Assembly: GCA_025354065.1 (NCBI GenBank)
Contig: JANXNM010000377.1
Location: 1 to 24,121 of the forward strand
Source of the DNA: Synechococcales cyanobacterium 340R_concoct_173_sub
GTDB lineage: Bacteria > Cyanobacteriota > Cyanobacteriia > Leptolyngbyales > Leptolyngbyaceae
DNA length: 24,121 bases
Reading direction: 5' to 3'
Part shown: positions 1 through 8,503 of the stretch, piece by piece
Position numbering within the stretch: the first letter of the stretch is position 1
Layout of the letters: each line of letters begins with the position of its first letter
The notes under the pieces: model-generated
What the model saw: only the letters and a program-made list of their open reading frames with translations
Told to the model about the DNA's origin: nothing
Databases searched by the model: none
Position numbers and translations under genes: made by a program

Positions 1-3000
1 GCGATCGAAGATACACCTTGCTGGGAAGTCATCAAACAACGGAGAGTTTGCTCCTACCCGCGTAATGTCCGGTCTCATTTTCCCGATGCTCCGCTGCTTA
101 AACCGCTCCTTGTCGAAAGTTTTGCGGGAACCTCCTTCTTCGATGCTCAGGGTGAGGTGCTGGGAGTATTAGGAGTAATGGATACTAAACCCTTACAAGA
201 TGTACATCTGGCAGAATCCTTATTGCTCATCTTTAGCGATCGGATTGCGACGGAAATCGATCGTCAGCAGGCAAAGCAAGCCCTAGTAGACAGTGAGGAA
301 CGGCTGCAACTCGCGATCGGGGGGGCGCGACTGGGTACCTATGATTGGGACTTAGTTACCAATCAAATTCTCACGAGTGCTTACTTTAACCAATTGCTAG
401 GGCTGGCACCGGATGAAGAGTTTACCGTAGAAAAGTGGCAAAGCATCCTGCATCCCGACGATTTTGTCGAGATCACTACCGGACTCGAACAATCACTCCT
501 AGATGCCTCAGATATTACTCAAGAGTATCGGGTAATTTGGCCCGATGGGAGTATCCACTGGATTGGTGGCTTCGGACAATTTTATGATGATGGTGCAGGT
601 CGGGCCGTGCGGCTGGCGGGCGGACTTACAGAGATTACCGAACGAAAAGAAGCGGAACTAGGCTTAAGAGCCAGTGAAGAACGGTATAAAGCACTGATTG
701 AGATGACCGCTCAAATTGTGTGGAACGCTACTGCTGATGGAAAAAACCTCCACAACAATGTAGTGCCATTTATCGGAGAGAACCCAGATGAATCTGAGAC
801 TAGTGGAGGAAGCTGGATGTGGGCAATCCATCCTGACGATCGCCAGCGGACGGGTGAGTTATGGGCGTTAGCAGTTGCCAATTTGACCCCATTCGAGATC
901 GAACATCGAGTCCGCCGCTGGGATGGCGAATATCGAGTGATGAGTGGTCGTGCTATTCCATTATTCAATGATGATGGGAGCCTACGGGAATGGGTTGGGC
1001 TACATGCCGATATTACTGAAATGAGGAAAGATGAGCAAAATCTCCGGCGCAGTGAGGAGTTCAACCGCCGGATTTTAGAAAATAATCAAGATTGTATTAA
1101 GGTGTTGGATCTCGATGGGCGGCTGCTGTACATGAACGATAACGGTCAGAAGCTGTTTGAAATCGATGATTTTGCCAAGTACGATCGATCGTTATGGACG
1201 CAGTTTTGGGGTGGAAGCGAACGGGAGCTAGCTCAAGCCGCTTTTGAAAATGCCATAGCCGGAACTATAAGTAAATTTGAAGGGCACTGTTCAACCCCGA
1301 CCGGAACCCCTAAATGGTGGGAAGTCAATGTAATTCCCTTCAAGGACAAAGAGGGGAATGTCGATCAGCTCCTCGTGATTTCTCACGATTTAACCGAACG
1401 GCGAGAAGCAGAAGAGGAACTGCGTCTGAGTCAGCTACTCGCTCAATCTCAAGTGGTGGAAATTGAAGCCATTTATCAGACTGCACCCATTGGTCTGGCA
1501 ATCCTCGATGGAGACTTGCGCTTTCAGCGCGTCAATAAAAAACTGGCCGAAATAAACGGCGTTACAATGGCCGATCATCTTGGGTGCACCGTGCGCGATG
1601 TGCTCGGCGATTTAGCAGATGGGAACGAACCACTATTACGACAAGTATTAGAGACAGGAGAACCACTGCTAAATCTAGAACTTAGCGGTGAAACGAAGGC
1701 TCATCCCGAAATTTACCGGACTTGGATCTCAAGTTTTTATCCACTTAACGACAAAATTGGACAAACGATCGGCATTAATGTCGTCGTACAAGAAATCACC
1801 GATCGTAAACAAAAGGAGCTAAATAATAATTTTCTAGCCGAGATTCAAAAAGATCTTGCTTCCATCGAAGATATTAGCCAAATGCTAGATGTGGTGGGTG
1901 AGAAAATCCGAGCTTGGTTTGGTTTTTGGATGCTTGCGTTTGGCGATGTAGATCTTGCGACCAATACTTGTACCGCCTTTCATACGAATTCTGAAAATGG
2001 AACACTTACCCAAGTTACCCCCTATTCTCTTTCTGACTTTTTCAGCGAAAATCACCTGCAACAACTTCACGCTGGGGAGACGGTGGCGATCAATGATGTC
2101 TATGAGGATCCAGGAATTAAGGATCAAGGAAGTGCTTATGAGGCTTATCCAGTGCGCTCGTTGCTAGCCCTCCCTTATATTATGGATGAGGAATGGAAAT
2201 TTTTAATGACTGGTAGTCGCCGTGAGGCTTGTATTTGGCGCAAAGATGAAATAGATCTAATGTCCGAACTGATGCCCCGTATTTACCTAGAGATTGAGCG
2301 ATCGCGATCTGAAGCCGCCCTAGAGAAATTAAATCAACGCTTTAAATCTGCAATGGATGCAGTAGATGGAATTATCTTTGAATGGAATGTAGACACTAAC
2401 TTGGTTTATCGTTCCCAAGGTTTGTTTAATTTAATTGGGGTTGAAGTAGAAGATGCGTCTCCCACTTCGGAATGGTGGTTTAACTTAGTTCACCCTGAAG
2501 ACCAGATTGATAGGGAAAGGGAACGTTTTTTTGCCGAGCTTGAAGCTAATAAGGATCGCTTTCAACATGAATATCGGGTGCGTCATGCAGATGGTCATTG
2601 GATTGATGTATGGGAAAGGGCCTATGTGAGACGTAACGAAGCAGGTGAAATTGTTAATATGATCGGCTTTACTTGTGATATTAGCGATCGTAAACGGCTC
2701 GAAAAAGAATTAGAAAAACGCAATCAAGAGTTAAATCTCTTCTCGCATACCGTTTCCCATGACCTCAAAGCCCCGTTGCGCGGAATTTCCAATCTTGCAG
2801 GTTGGATTAGCGAGGATTTATCAGAAACGGGCGATCCAGATGTTCTCGCAAATTTAGAATTGATGCGATCGCGCGTATCTCGCATGGACAGCTTGATTGA
2901 TGGTTTACTCAACTATGCCAAGGTGGGCAACACGGAGGCGAATTTAGAAACATTTAGGGTCGAGCAGCTACTTTCAGAAATTGTCGATTCGTTGAGCATT

Positions 3001-3384
3001 CCTGATAGTTTTGTCGTCGAGCTACCCGCCGAGCTACCGTCCATTACGACCCATCGTGTCTTGTTAAGTCAAGTTTTAGCAAATTTGATAGGGAATGCGT
3101 ATAAACATCACGATCGTTCAGAGGGCAGAATTCAAATCACCGTTCAGCCTGATGCTGAGATATGGCGATTTAGTGTGACCGATGATGGTCCTGGAATCGC
3201 TCCAGAAAACCAAGAACAGGTGTTTGATATTTTTAAAACATTGTTAGGTAACGATAAAACTAACACGGGGATCGGGCTATCGATCGTCAAAAAAATCGTC
3301 GAAACTCAGGGCGGCCAAATTAATCTTGAATCTCAGATCGGCATAGGAACTACGTTTAACTTTACTTGGATCATTAAGGGTTAA
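1..3384 (+). CDS. Multi-PAS/GAF sensor histidine kinase (5' partial)
   Basis: The frame is open from base 1, so the first ATG inside the window (157) is not the real start; the N-terminus lies upstream. The visible 1127 residues (numbered from base 1) begin inside a GAF domain (about 1-85). Four PAS/PAC units follow (about 101-220, 228-342, 355-470, 490-603), then a second GAF-like domain (about 611-770), a fifth PAS (about 780-897), a HisKA domain and a HATPase domain. The phospho-acceptor is His920 in SHDLKAPL. The N-box (NLIGNAYKHH), G1 (DDGPGIAP, from about 1061) and G2 (GIGLSIVKK, from about 1090) are intact. No membrane segment is visible, so this part looks cytoplasmic. It should autophosphorylate in response to ligands or light sensed by the PAS/GAF modules. 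No chromophore-binding Cys is evident in the second GAF. The partner regulator is not adjacent. Confidence 0.93.
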   Translation, partial: AIEDTPCWEVIKQRRVCSYPRNVRSHFPDAPLLKPLLVESFAGTSFFDAQGEVLGVLGVMDTKPLQDVHLAESLLLIFSDRIATEIDRQQAKQALVDSEERLQLAIGGARLGTYDWDLVTNQILTSAYFNQLLGLAPDEEFTVEKWQSILHPDDFVEITTGLEQSLLDASDITQEYRVIWPDGSIHWIGGFGQFYDDGAGRAVRLAGGLTEITERKEAELGLRASEERYKALIEMTAQIVWNATADGKNLHNNVVPFIGENPDESETSGGSWMWAIHPDDRQRTGELWALAVANLTPFEIEHRVRRWDGEYRVMSGRAIPLFNDDGSLREWVGLHADITEMRKDEQNLRRSEEFNRRILENNQDCIKVLDLDGRLLYMNDNGQKLFEIDDFAKYDRSLWTQFWGGSERELAQAAFENAIAGTISKFEGHCSTPTGTPKWWEVNVIPFKDKEGNVDQLLVISHDLTERREAEEELRLSQLLAQSQVVEIEAIYQTAPIGLAILDGDLRFQRVNKKLAEINGVTMADHLGCTVRDVLGDLADGNEPLLRQVLETGEPLLNLELSGETKAHPEIYRTWISSFYPLNDKIGQTIGINVVVQEITDRKQKELNNNFLAEIQKDLASIEDISQMLDVVGEKIRAWFGFWMLAFGDVDLATNTCTAFHTNSENGTLTQVTPYSLSDFFSENHLQQLHAGETVAINDVYEDPGIKDQGSAYEAYPVRSLLALPYIMDEEWKFLMTGSRREACIWRKDEIDLMSELMPRIYLEIERSRSEAALEKLNQRFKSAMDAVDGIIFEWNVDTNLVYRSQGLFNLIGVEVEDASPTSEWWFNLVHPEDQIDRERERFFAELEANKDRFQHEYRVRHADGHWIDVWERAYVRRNEAGEIVNMIGFTCDISDRKRLEKELEKRNQELNLFSHTVSHDLKAPLRGISNLAGWISEDLSETGDPDVLANLELMRSRVSRMDSLIDGLLNYAKVGNTEANLETFRVEQLLSEIVDSLSIPDSFVVELPAELPSITTHRVLLSQVLANLIGNAYKHHDRSEGRIQITVQPDAEIWRFSVTDDGPGIAPENQEQVFDIFKTLLGNDKTNTGIGLSIVKKIVETQGGQINLESQIGIGTTFNFTWIIKG

Positions 3385-3457
3385 ACACACGCCCAGAGAT
3401 CACCCAATTTATTCGCGCGGTCTGTCAGCAAGTCTCGATTTTATAGAATCCTCGTTC

Positions 3458-4261
3458 TTAAATGGCCTTCGGCAATTGCCACCAAGCCAGATTTGGGTGC
3501 TGATGATGTTCGTGATGATAACCAAAGTGATAACAAGTGAGAAAGGACCAAAACAAAGGAAAGTAAGTACTCTGAGTACGAAAAGAGTCCGCATATCCTG
3601 TCTCTGGTTTTCGATGCGGTAAAAAAGTACCAAAATAGAAAAGTTGTATCGAACTCATCAATGAAGGAACAATCCAAAAGAGAATCAAATTAATTTCGGG
3701 AATATGAAATAAGCTATGGAGAATGCAGAAAATCATCACCAGGCCCAAAAATCGCCACCAACTCCAATACCGCTGCATAAAACAAAAATACCAAGCGATC
3801 GGGCCTATAGATTTGCCATTATGAAAATCAGGATCCAAATCGCTGGCTGGATAATGATGATGATGTAAATGAGCATCTAAAAGTTGCTTATACGAAAATA
3901 AGCCATAGGCTAGTAATGCAAAGGAGCCGATCGCCGCATTGATTTTTGTCTGTTTTGGCAGAACTGCTCCATGCATAGCATCGTGCGCTGTAATGAAAAG
4001 TCCAGTGTAGAGAAAGGTTTGCAACAGTACAGCGATCGCGTTCCCTAGGAGTGACATTTGCGATATATTCACTACTGTTAATAGCAGCCCTAAACTAGTT
4101 GCCCAAGTTGAGATAAGGATTAGCGCGATCGCTAGACCAGTCAGCCCAATTTCGGAACTGTTGAGCATTCTAGAAGTGGGCGGAGCAATATCTTGCAGTG
4201 ATAAACTCATTGGGTAATCCTGGGCAATAGCAGGTAAATCAATTTCTAATTTCAAACTCAT
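3458..4261 (-). CDS. crtW: CrtW-type beta-carotene ketolase (membrane fatty-acid-desaturase superfamily)
   Basis: This 267-residue membrane protein carries the His clusters of the di-iron desaturase/ketolase fold: HDAMH (His93, His97), a His-rich HLHHHH stretch (131-136) followed by DPDFHNGK, FGTFLPH (210-216), and HFGYHHEHH (245-253). The spacing, the SIQLFYFGTFLPH block and the C-terminal WWQLP match cyanobacterial CrtW as I remember it. The family adds 4-keto groups to beta-ionone rings, giving echinenone and canthaxanthin, using O2 and Fe(II) at the membrane. Hydrophobic segments lie at about 40-65, 72-92, 107-122, 170-187 and 192-212. It is the last gene of a four-gene operon, and its ATG overlaps the methyltransferase stop (ATGA), implying translational coupling. 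An internal Met18 could also serve as start. A fatty-acid desaturase is the main alternative; I favour CrtW. Confidence 0.82.
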   Translation of the reverse strand: MSLKLEIDLPAIAQDYPMSLSLQDIAPPTSRMLNSSEIGLTGLAIALILISTWATSLGLLLTVVNISQMSLLGNAIAVLLQTFLYTGLFITAHDAMHGAVLPKQTKINAAIGSFALLAYGLFSYKQLLDAHLHHHHYPASDLDPDFHNGKSIGPIAWYFCFMQRYWSWWRFLGLVMIFCILHSLFHIPEINLILFWIVPSLMSSIQLFYFGTFLPHRKPETGYADSFRTQSTYFPLFWSFLTCYHFGYHHEHHQHPNLAWWQLPKAI

Positions 4262-5007
4262 AATGTCGTCATTAGTTTAATCAGTTCGGCTGACAAGTCT
4301 TGCTTAGCACTATGGCTCTTTTTGAACAGAACACCTGCAAGAATATAAATATTTCTAGAATAGAAGGCTTTTTGCTGATCACGTAGCTCAACGATCCGCT
4401 GCTTTACCTTAGGTTCAGAACTATAATAGCCAAACGGCATAGGAGAAGTCATAAAATCTTCTACCTGATATCCTTGATCGATCGCGTATTCGATCGTACC
4501 GACTGGATCAGAATAGGCAGAAATCATGAGCATCGCATTGGGTACACCTCTAGCTAAAAGCCGTTTTGTAATATCTGCACCATCCCGACCACCATATAAC
4601 GAAGGCATATAAATACACTCATCCATAGCTGGAATATAGGGAGGATTCGCAATTAGATAATCTGCTGAAGGACTATGAAAGAAGTTATCATTGTGAATCA
4701 CATACTTGTTTTGGAGATTCTGGCGTTTAATCGTATCTTGTGCAATATGGCAAGCAGCAATATTAAGTTCATAACCGTTAACAAGGCCATTAAACTCGCT
4801 TTTGAGTAAACTGTTAATAACTGGCCTACCATCCCCTGCACCAAACTCCACAATTGAAGTGAAATCCTGGCAATAATTGAAAACCATTCTATCTAAGCAT
4901 TGCGAATAGAACTGAGATTCTTCAGGGCATATGAATATTTCCTGAAAATTATCATTTAATAGTAGGCTGCTAACGATCGGCTTAGAGATTAACAAAGAAT
5001 TATTCAT
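4258..5007 (-). CDS. PrmC/HemK-like SAM-dependent methyltransferase
   Basis: This 249-residue class I methyltransferase has motif I at VEFGAGDG (53-60) and the catalytic NPPY tetrad at 121-124. It is followed by a GGRDGADITKRLL segment resembling the DGxDGL stretch of PrmC/HemK-type enzymes. NPPY enzymes methylate planar nitrogens such as glutamine side-chain amide or adenine N6; some relatives act on small molecules. It lacks the N-terminal helical domain of PrmC release-factor methyltransferases and is not a restriction-modification enzyme by context. An AGGAA ribosome-binding site lies on the minus strand just upstream of the ATG. It sits 21 bp downstream of the DUF3891 gene and overlaps crtW by 4 bp, so it should be co-expressed with both. 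The substrate cannot be read from the sequence. Confidence 0.78.
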   Translation of the reverse strand: MNNSLLISKPIVSSLLLNDNFQEIFICPEESQFYSQCLDRMVFNYCQDFTSIVEFGAGDGRPVINSLLKSEFNGLVNGYELNIAACHIAQDTIKRQNLQNKYVIHNDNFFHSPSADYLIANPPYIPAMDECIYMPSLYGGRDGADITKRLLARGVPNAMLMISAYSDPVGTIEYAIDQGYQVEDFMTSPMPFGYYSSEPKVKQRIVELRDQQKAFYSRNIYILAGVLFKKSHSAKQDLSAELIKLMTTL

Positions 5008-5028
5008 GGGGATTCCTATTTGGTGTTT

Positions 5029-5772
5029 CTATTTAGTAAGTGGTTTAGTGAAGTGCCATTCTAGAATGAAAATCTCTGCCTCTTTTAAGGCTTTAGTTAG
5101 AGCCTGATTGCTATCGAATTTTAATTCTGACAAATGAACTGATTCGATATTAACGGTAAAATTATCGTCCTCAAACGGCCAAGGTTCTACGGTCAAATCT
5201 CCATTCTCTAAACAACGCAAGTCATAACGTTGATTATCGATACCATGGGTAATTTCCAAGGCGCGACCGTCCTCTGGTATTTGTTGCTGGGTCAAAATCA
5301 AGGAGAACCGATCGCACCATTGCATAAACTGATAACCGCGTTCTACCTCTTCTTGAGATACCCCTAGTTGCTCTCGCCAAGTCGCTTGATTTTTGACCTG
5401 TTCCTCTAGAAAGTCCTTCCATTCATGAGAAGTTTCGCCTTTGTTTTGGCTCAGAAAGCAAATATGCATAGAAGTAAGCAACGCGACCCAGCGACTACGA
5501 TAAAGCGATTCTTCAATATGTTTTTTTAAGCAGTCTGGAACTTTTTCTGACTCTTCACCCAAGGTAAAGTCCATAGGCGCACCGACTTCGGTTAGATGAT
5601 TACCTTGCCACTCTTTTTCTAGATCATCATGGTGAGAGATTGCTGCTATTGTTTCATAAAGGCGAAGGGGAGCATCCGATCGTCGCCATTGTCCGGCTAG
5701 CTGTGCGGCTAGTAAGGCATGGGCACGATGGTCAATGATATCCCAGCCATCTTTACTCAAATTCACGATCAT
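5029..5772 (-). CDS. DUF3891 family protein
   Basis: This 247-residue soluble protein is recognised as DUF3891, a family without a known function. Its N-terminal region carries DHRAH (His15, His18) and ISHHDD (His47, His48, Asp49, Asp50). A His followed by an HD pair recalls the metal-binding pattern of HD-fold proteins; that link is inference. There is no signal peptide or membrane segment. The gene overlaps the upstream HDO gene by 4 bp (ATGA). A perfect AGGAGG lies 6 nt before its ATG, inside the end of that gene, so it is both coupled and independently well initiated. Tight packing with an HDO oxidase and a methyltransferase suggests a shared pathway. Confidence 0.75.
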   Translation of the reverse strand: MIVNLSKDGWDIIDHRAHALLAAQLAGQWRRSDAPLRLYETIAAISHHDDLEKEWQGNHLTEVGAPMDFTLGEESEKVPDCLKKHIEESLYRSRWVALLTSMHICFLSQNKGETSHEWKDFLEEQVKNQATWREQLGVSQEEVERGYQFMQWCDRFSLILTQQQIPEDGRALEITHGIDNQRYDLRCLENGDLTVEPWPFEDDNFTVNIESVHLSELKFDSNQALTKALKEAEIFILEWHFTKPLTK

Positions 5773-6905
5773 AGATTTCCTCCTAGAGTTGATCTGGATT
5801 TTTGAATTAGATCAATAACAGCTTTGGCTGCACGATCGCCCATAAATTTCTCTTGGTCATAGCCCAAAACCAATTCCCAAGCATCATTCGGGTACCGATC
5901 GACTAAGGGAAAGGCCACATCAGTTAACATCCACTGACCATGCCGTTCATCTTCACGAATATGCAGTTCCCAGTAGCCCATTGCTGCGTCAGAAAGACCT
6001 AAACGACTTGCAGCAACCATATAGTCGCGATAGATAGAAGGCCCAGCGATTTCAAAATAAGTCAGGCCGCCGTTATAACGTAAAAAATAGCGTTTACGTT
6101 CTGTGAGTAAAAAGTTGTGATTGATACTAGCCAAAACTTGCCAGGGAACGATGTCGAAGTATCCCTCTGGCTGTGTGTCTAAGTTTAACTCTGCCATCAT
6201 TTGAGCAAAAAAAGTCGAATGCTTACGAGCCAAACGGCCATTACCGTATTCTTCAAGCAACACTCGTACTAATGTGCTTTGAATCTCATTACTAGCACCG
6301 CCCACAATTCGCGAGAGACGACTAGCTTCGACTAGTCCATCTAAAGATGCGATCGCCAAGAGTAATTGGTATCCCTCTAGGTTCATCTCCTCAAGCAGAT
6401 AATGTTTTGTACTGGATAGAGGAGGATTTAAATCACGATCGGTCCGCTGTATTAAAGCTTGCTTCACCGTTACTGAGTTCAATTGATATATCGAGGCTAT
6501 GTCCAAGTGAGTCATTTCCCACTTTTGCCAGGAAGACTCAATGCGATCGCGGACTGAATTTAGATATACGGAGCGCTCATTTTTATAATTTTGCAAATCA
6601 TCGTACCAAAATAAATTGAGACGATTGATGCGGTAGAGCACTCTTTGCAAAAATCTCAAGGCAATTTCCGAATCACTCACTTTTCCCGCGTAGGCATTCC
6701 TCGAAGCCACCGCGATCGATCCCTCAAAGTCCCTAACAAGATTAGGGTGTAACTCTATCTGCTGGTCTAAGTTCTCTAGCATGAGCAGTTGATCAAATTG
6801 CTGCTCTGCTTGATCATAAGTAGTAAAGGACTGAAAGTTATGAGATTCTAGCAATAAAGCATCTAATCTTTCTTTGAGTACTTCAGTATTTAAAGTAAGT
6901 AGCAT
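5769..6905 (-). CDS. Heme-oxygenase-like di-iron (HDO) protein, iron-containing redox enzyme family
   Basis: This 378-residue helical protein has the C-terminal ligand pattern of heme-oxygenase-like di-iron oxidases (the family of UndA, SznF and CADD). Glu219 is followed by His229 (EEYGNGRLARKH), Glu285 sits in TYFEIAG, and HIREDERH gives His315-x3-Asp319-x2-His322. All expected metal ligands appear present, so an active O2-dependent oxidase or N-oxygenase is plausible; no substrate can be assigned. The N-terminal 200 residues are a less conserved helical extension. It is the first gene of the operon, and its TGA overlaps the DUF3891 ATG. The ATG at 6905 has no good ribosome-binding site, so a start slightly downstream cannot be excluded. 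Family confidence is good; the reaction is unknown. Confidence 0.8.
   Translation of the reverse strand: MLLTLNTEVLKERLDALLLESHNFQSFTTYDQAEQQFDQLLMLENLDQQIELHPNLVRDFEGSIAVASRNAYAGKVSDSEIALRFLQRVLYRINRLNLFWYDDLQNYKNERSVYLNSVRDRIESSWQKWEMTHLDIASIYQLNSVTVKQALIQRTDRDLNPPLSSTKHYLLEEMNLEGYQLLLAIASLDGLVEASRLSRIVGGASNEIQSTLVRVLLEEYGNGRLARKHSTFFAQMMAELNLDTQPEGYFDIVPWQVLASINHNFLLTERKRYFLRYNGGLTYFEIAGPSIYRDYMVAASRLGLSDAAMGYWELHIREDERHGQWMLTDVAFPLVDRYPNDAWELVLGYDQEKFMGDRAAKAVIDLIQKSRSTLGGNL
5779..5784 (-). promoter_or_regulatory. Strong Shine-Dalgarno for DUF3891 gene
   Basis: The minus-strand sequence AGGAGG lies 6 nt before the ATG at 5772, inside the last codons of the HDO gene. It is the strongest ribosome-binding site in this operon and fixes the DUF3891 start at the ATGA overlap. 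Confidence 0.8.
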
Positions 6906-7260
6906 ATCTACGATGGATCATCCTTAACTAATTCAATATGCAAAATTTATGTCGTTTTTTAAGGATATTCGTCTATCAAAAGAGAGCAATCTAATTAATC
7001 CATTTATACCAAGATGAATGATAGATCAGTTAATGCGAGACGGGTAAAGCGATCTAACAAAATTAATACCTCACCTCTTTTACAATAGTCTTTTCATCTA
7101 TTACTAATCACTACTTAAGATTTTATTATTCCTCCTACTTTTGAGAGATTTGATTACCTGAGGATTTACTTAATGTTTGATAGGGAACGACAGTCTTTAT
7201 ATTCCAATCGCCACGATTCATAACGCTACGACTCATAACATTTTAAGGAGCTTCAAAGCT
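6906..7260. other. Divergent intergenic region between HDO operon and hemerythrin gene
   Basis: This AT-rich 355-bp stretch must hold the promoters of both the operon to the left and the hemerythrin gene to the right. A TACAAT at 7081-7086 could be a -10 box for the rightward gene, but no good -35 lies at the right distance. A TTG at 7177 is in frame with the hemerythrin gene but is a worse start than 7261. No tRNA, hairpin terminator or operator was convincing. Confidence 0.5.
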
Positions 7261-8301
7261 ATGCCTGTACAATTAGAAGATAGTAAGCGCACTGCGATCG
7301 CTGGCAAACTAGCTGAAATGAAGGCATTTCAGAACCTGATAATTGCAAATGAAGAAATTTTAATTCAAGCTTGTTCCGATCGAGAAATATCAAATCGACT
7401 TGAGGATTTTGTTCGAGACGATCGTAAAAATTTAGGCATCATTGATACTGTAATTGTTCAATACGGTATTAAAGCTGAACCCAGCCAAAAAGTTCAGCAA
7501 GAAATTGAAATGGTGACTGAAATGATGCAAGATTCAGAACTCACTGTATTTGATAAGGTGGCAAAGCACGAATTGCTCAAACATGCCCAAACTATGTCTG
7601 GACTTCTTGTCCACAAAGCAGCTCAAGTTGTAGGTGCTGACATTGAAGTAGCGATCGCGCCCCTCAATACCGTCAATTTTGAAAATCGTGCTCACCAAGA
7701 GCAACTTAAAGGCATGATGGAATCCTTAAGTACTATGGAATTAACAGGCCAGTCAGCCGATCAGGGAATTTGGGCCAGGGTTCAAGATAGCATGGCCGCC
7801 TTGACGGGTATGGCAGGAAGCATTGTCAGCCGCACTGATGATGAGATGAATATTCGTGATGTGATTCGTATGGATCATTTGAAGGTAAAGACTTTGTTTG
7901 GACAGATTCAGGATACTGAAGATCCTCAGAAGCTAGAAGAGTATTTTGGTCAAATTTATCAAGATTTGTCTACTCATGCTGAAGCAGAAGAGCAAATTCT
8001 CTATCCAGCAATCCGGCCTTACTACAGCGACACTCAGAAGTTGTATGATGAGCAGGCAGAAATGAAGCAAATGCTAGACCAGATAAAAGCGATGAACCCT
8101 ACCAATACGGTTGAATTTAAGTCAGCCGTAGCCCGCGTTATGTCGGCTGCTAATGATCACATGGACGATGAAGAAAGAAACGTATTTTCATATATCAAAG
8201 ATACCTTTGGAGATGAACAGCAGAAACAATTAGCGACGGAGTTCAAGACAGCTAAAAGTCAACTCCAGGATAAACGTGTACTAAGCACTTCGTCCAAATA
8301 G
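7261..8301 (+). CDS. Hemerythrin HHE-domain protein with N-terminal helical domain
   Basis: I start this at ATG 7261 because AAGGAG (7245-7250) lies 10 nt upstream; the frame extends to a TTG at 7177 without support. The product is 346 residues. The C-terminal half (about 197-315) is a hemerythrin domain with His206 (MDHLK), His239 and Glu243 (HAEAE), and His300 and Glu304 (HMDDE). The position where most family members have a further ligand His, in a YxEHxxMK-like helix, reads YDEQAEMK, with Gln265. The N-terminal 190 residues are helical and not clearly assigned; His103, His108 and His118 lie there. Hemerythrins bind O2 or sense oxygen or iron through a di-iron site; loss of one ligand could change redox behaviour. 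It is cytoplasmic and divergent from the HDO/crtW operon. Confidence 0.82.
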   Translation: MPVQLEDSKRTAIAGKLAEMKAFQNLIIANEEILIQACSDREISNRLEDFVRDDRKNLGIIDTVIVQYGIKAEPSQKVQQEIEMVTEMMQDSELTVFDKVAKHELLKHAQTMSGLLVHKAAQVVGADIEVAIAPLNTVNFENRAHQEQLKGMMESLSTMELTGQSADQGIWARVQDSMAALTGMAGSIVSRTDDEMNIRDVIRMDHLKVKTLFGQIQDTEDPQKLEEYFGQIYQDLSTHAEAEEQILYPAIRPYYSDTQKLYDEQAEMKQMLDQIKAMNPTNTVEFKSAVARVMSAANDHMDDEERNVFSYIKDTFGDEQQKQLATEFKTAKSQLQDKRVLSTSSK

Positions 8302-8425
8302 TTTAGTCAATCCTATTTTGAAGGGTAGGAATATTCTAGGAATACCATTGTGTGAGATTCTAAAGAAGATTCCCCTTCATTACCGTACGTCTTAGAGCAC
8401 CATAATGCTTCTGGTACTACATTAG

Positions 8426-8463
8426 AAGGGCTATTTTCCCTAGCTATAGGAGAGATGGCCCTT
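8426..8463 (+). repeat. Inverted repeat in hemerythrin-adh interval
   Basis: AAGGGC (8426-8431) pairs with GCCCTT (8458-8463), with a smaller CCTA/TAGG helix inside. It could end the hemerythrin transcript or form a leader for the next gene. The downstream sequence is not a clean T-tract, so terminator identity is uncertain. Confidence 0.4.
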
Positions 8464-8503
8464 TACTTAAATTAGAAAGCTGTTCCCTCAATTAAAAATA
8501 ATT

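Noticed and set aside
7177..7260. N-terminal extension of the hemerythrin gene from a TTG codon
   Set aside because: The added 28 residues look non-conserved, and a good AAGGAG precedes the internal ATG at 7261.
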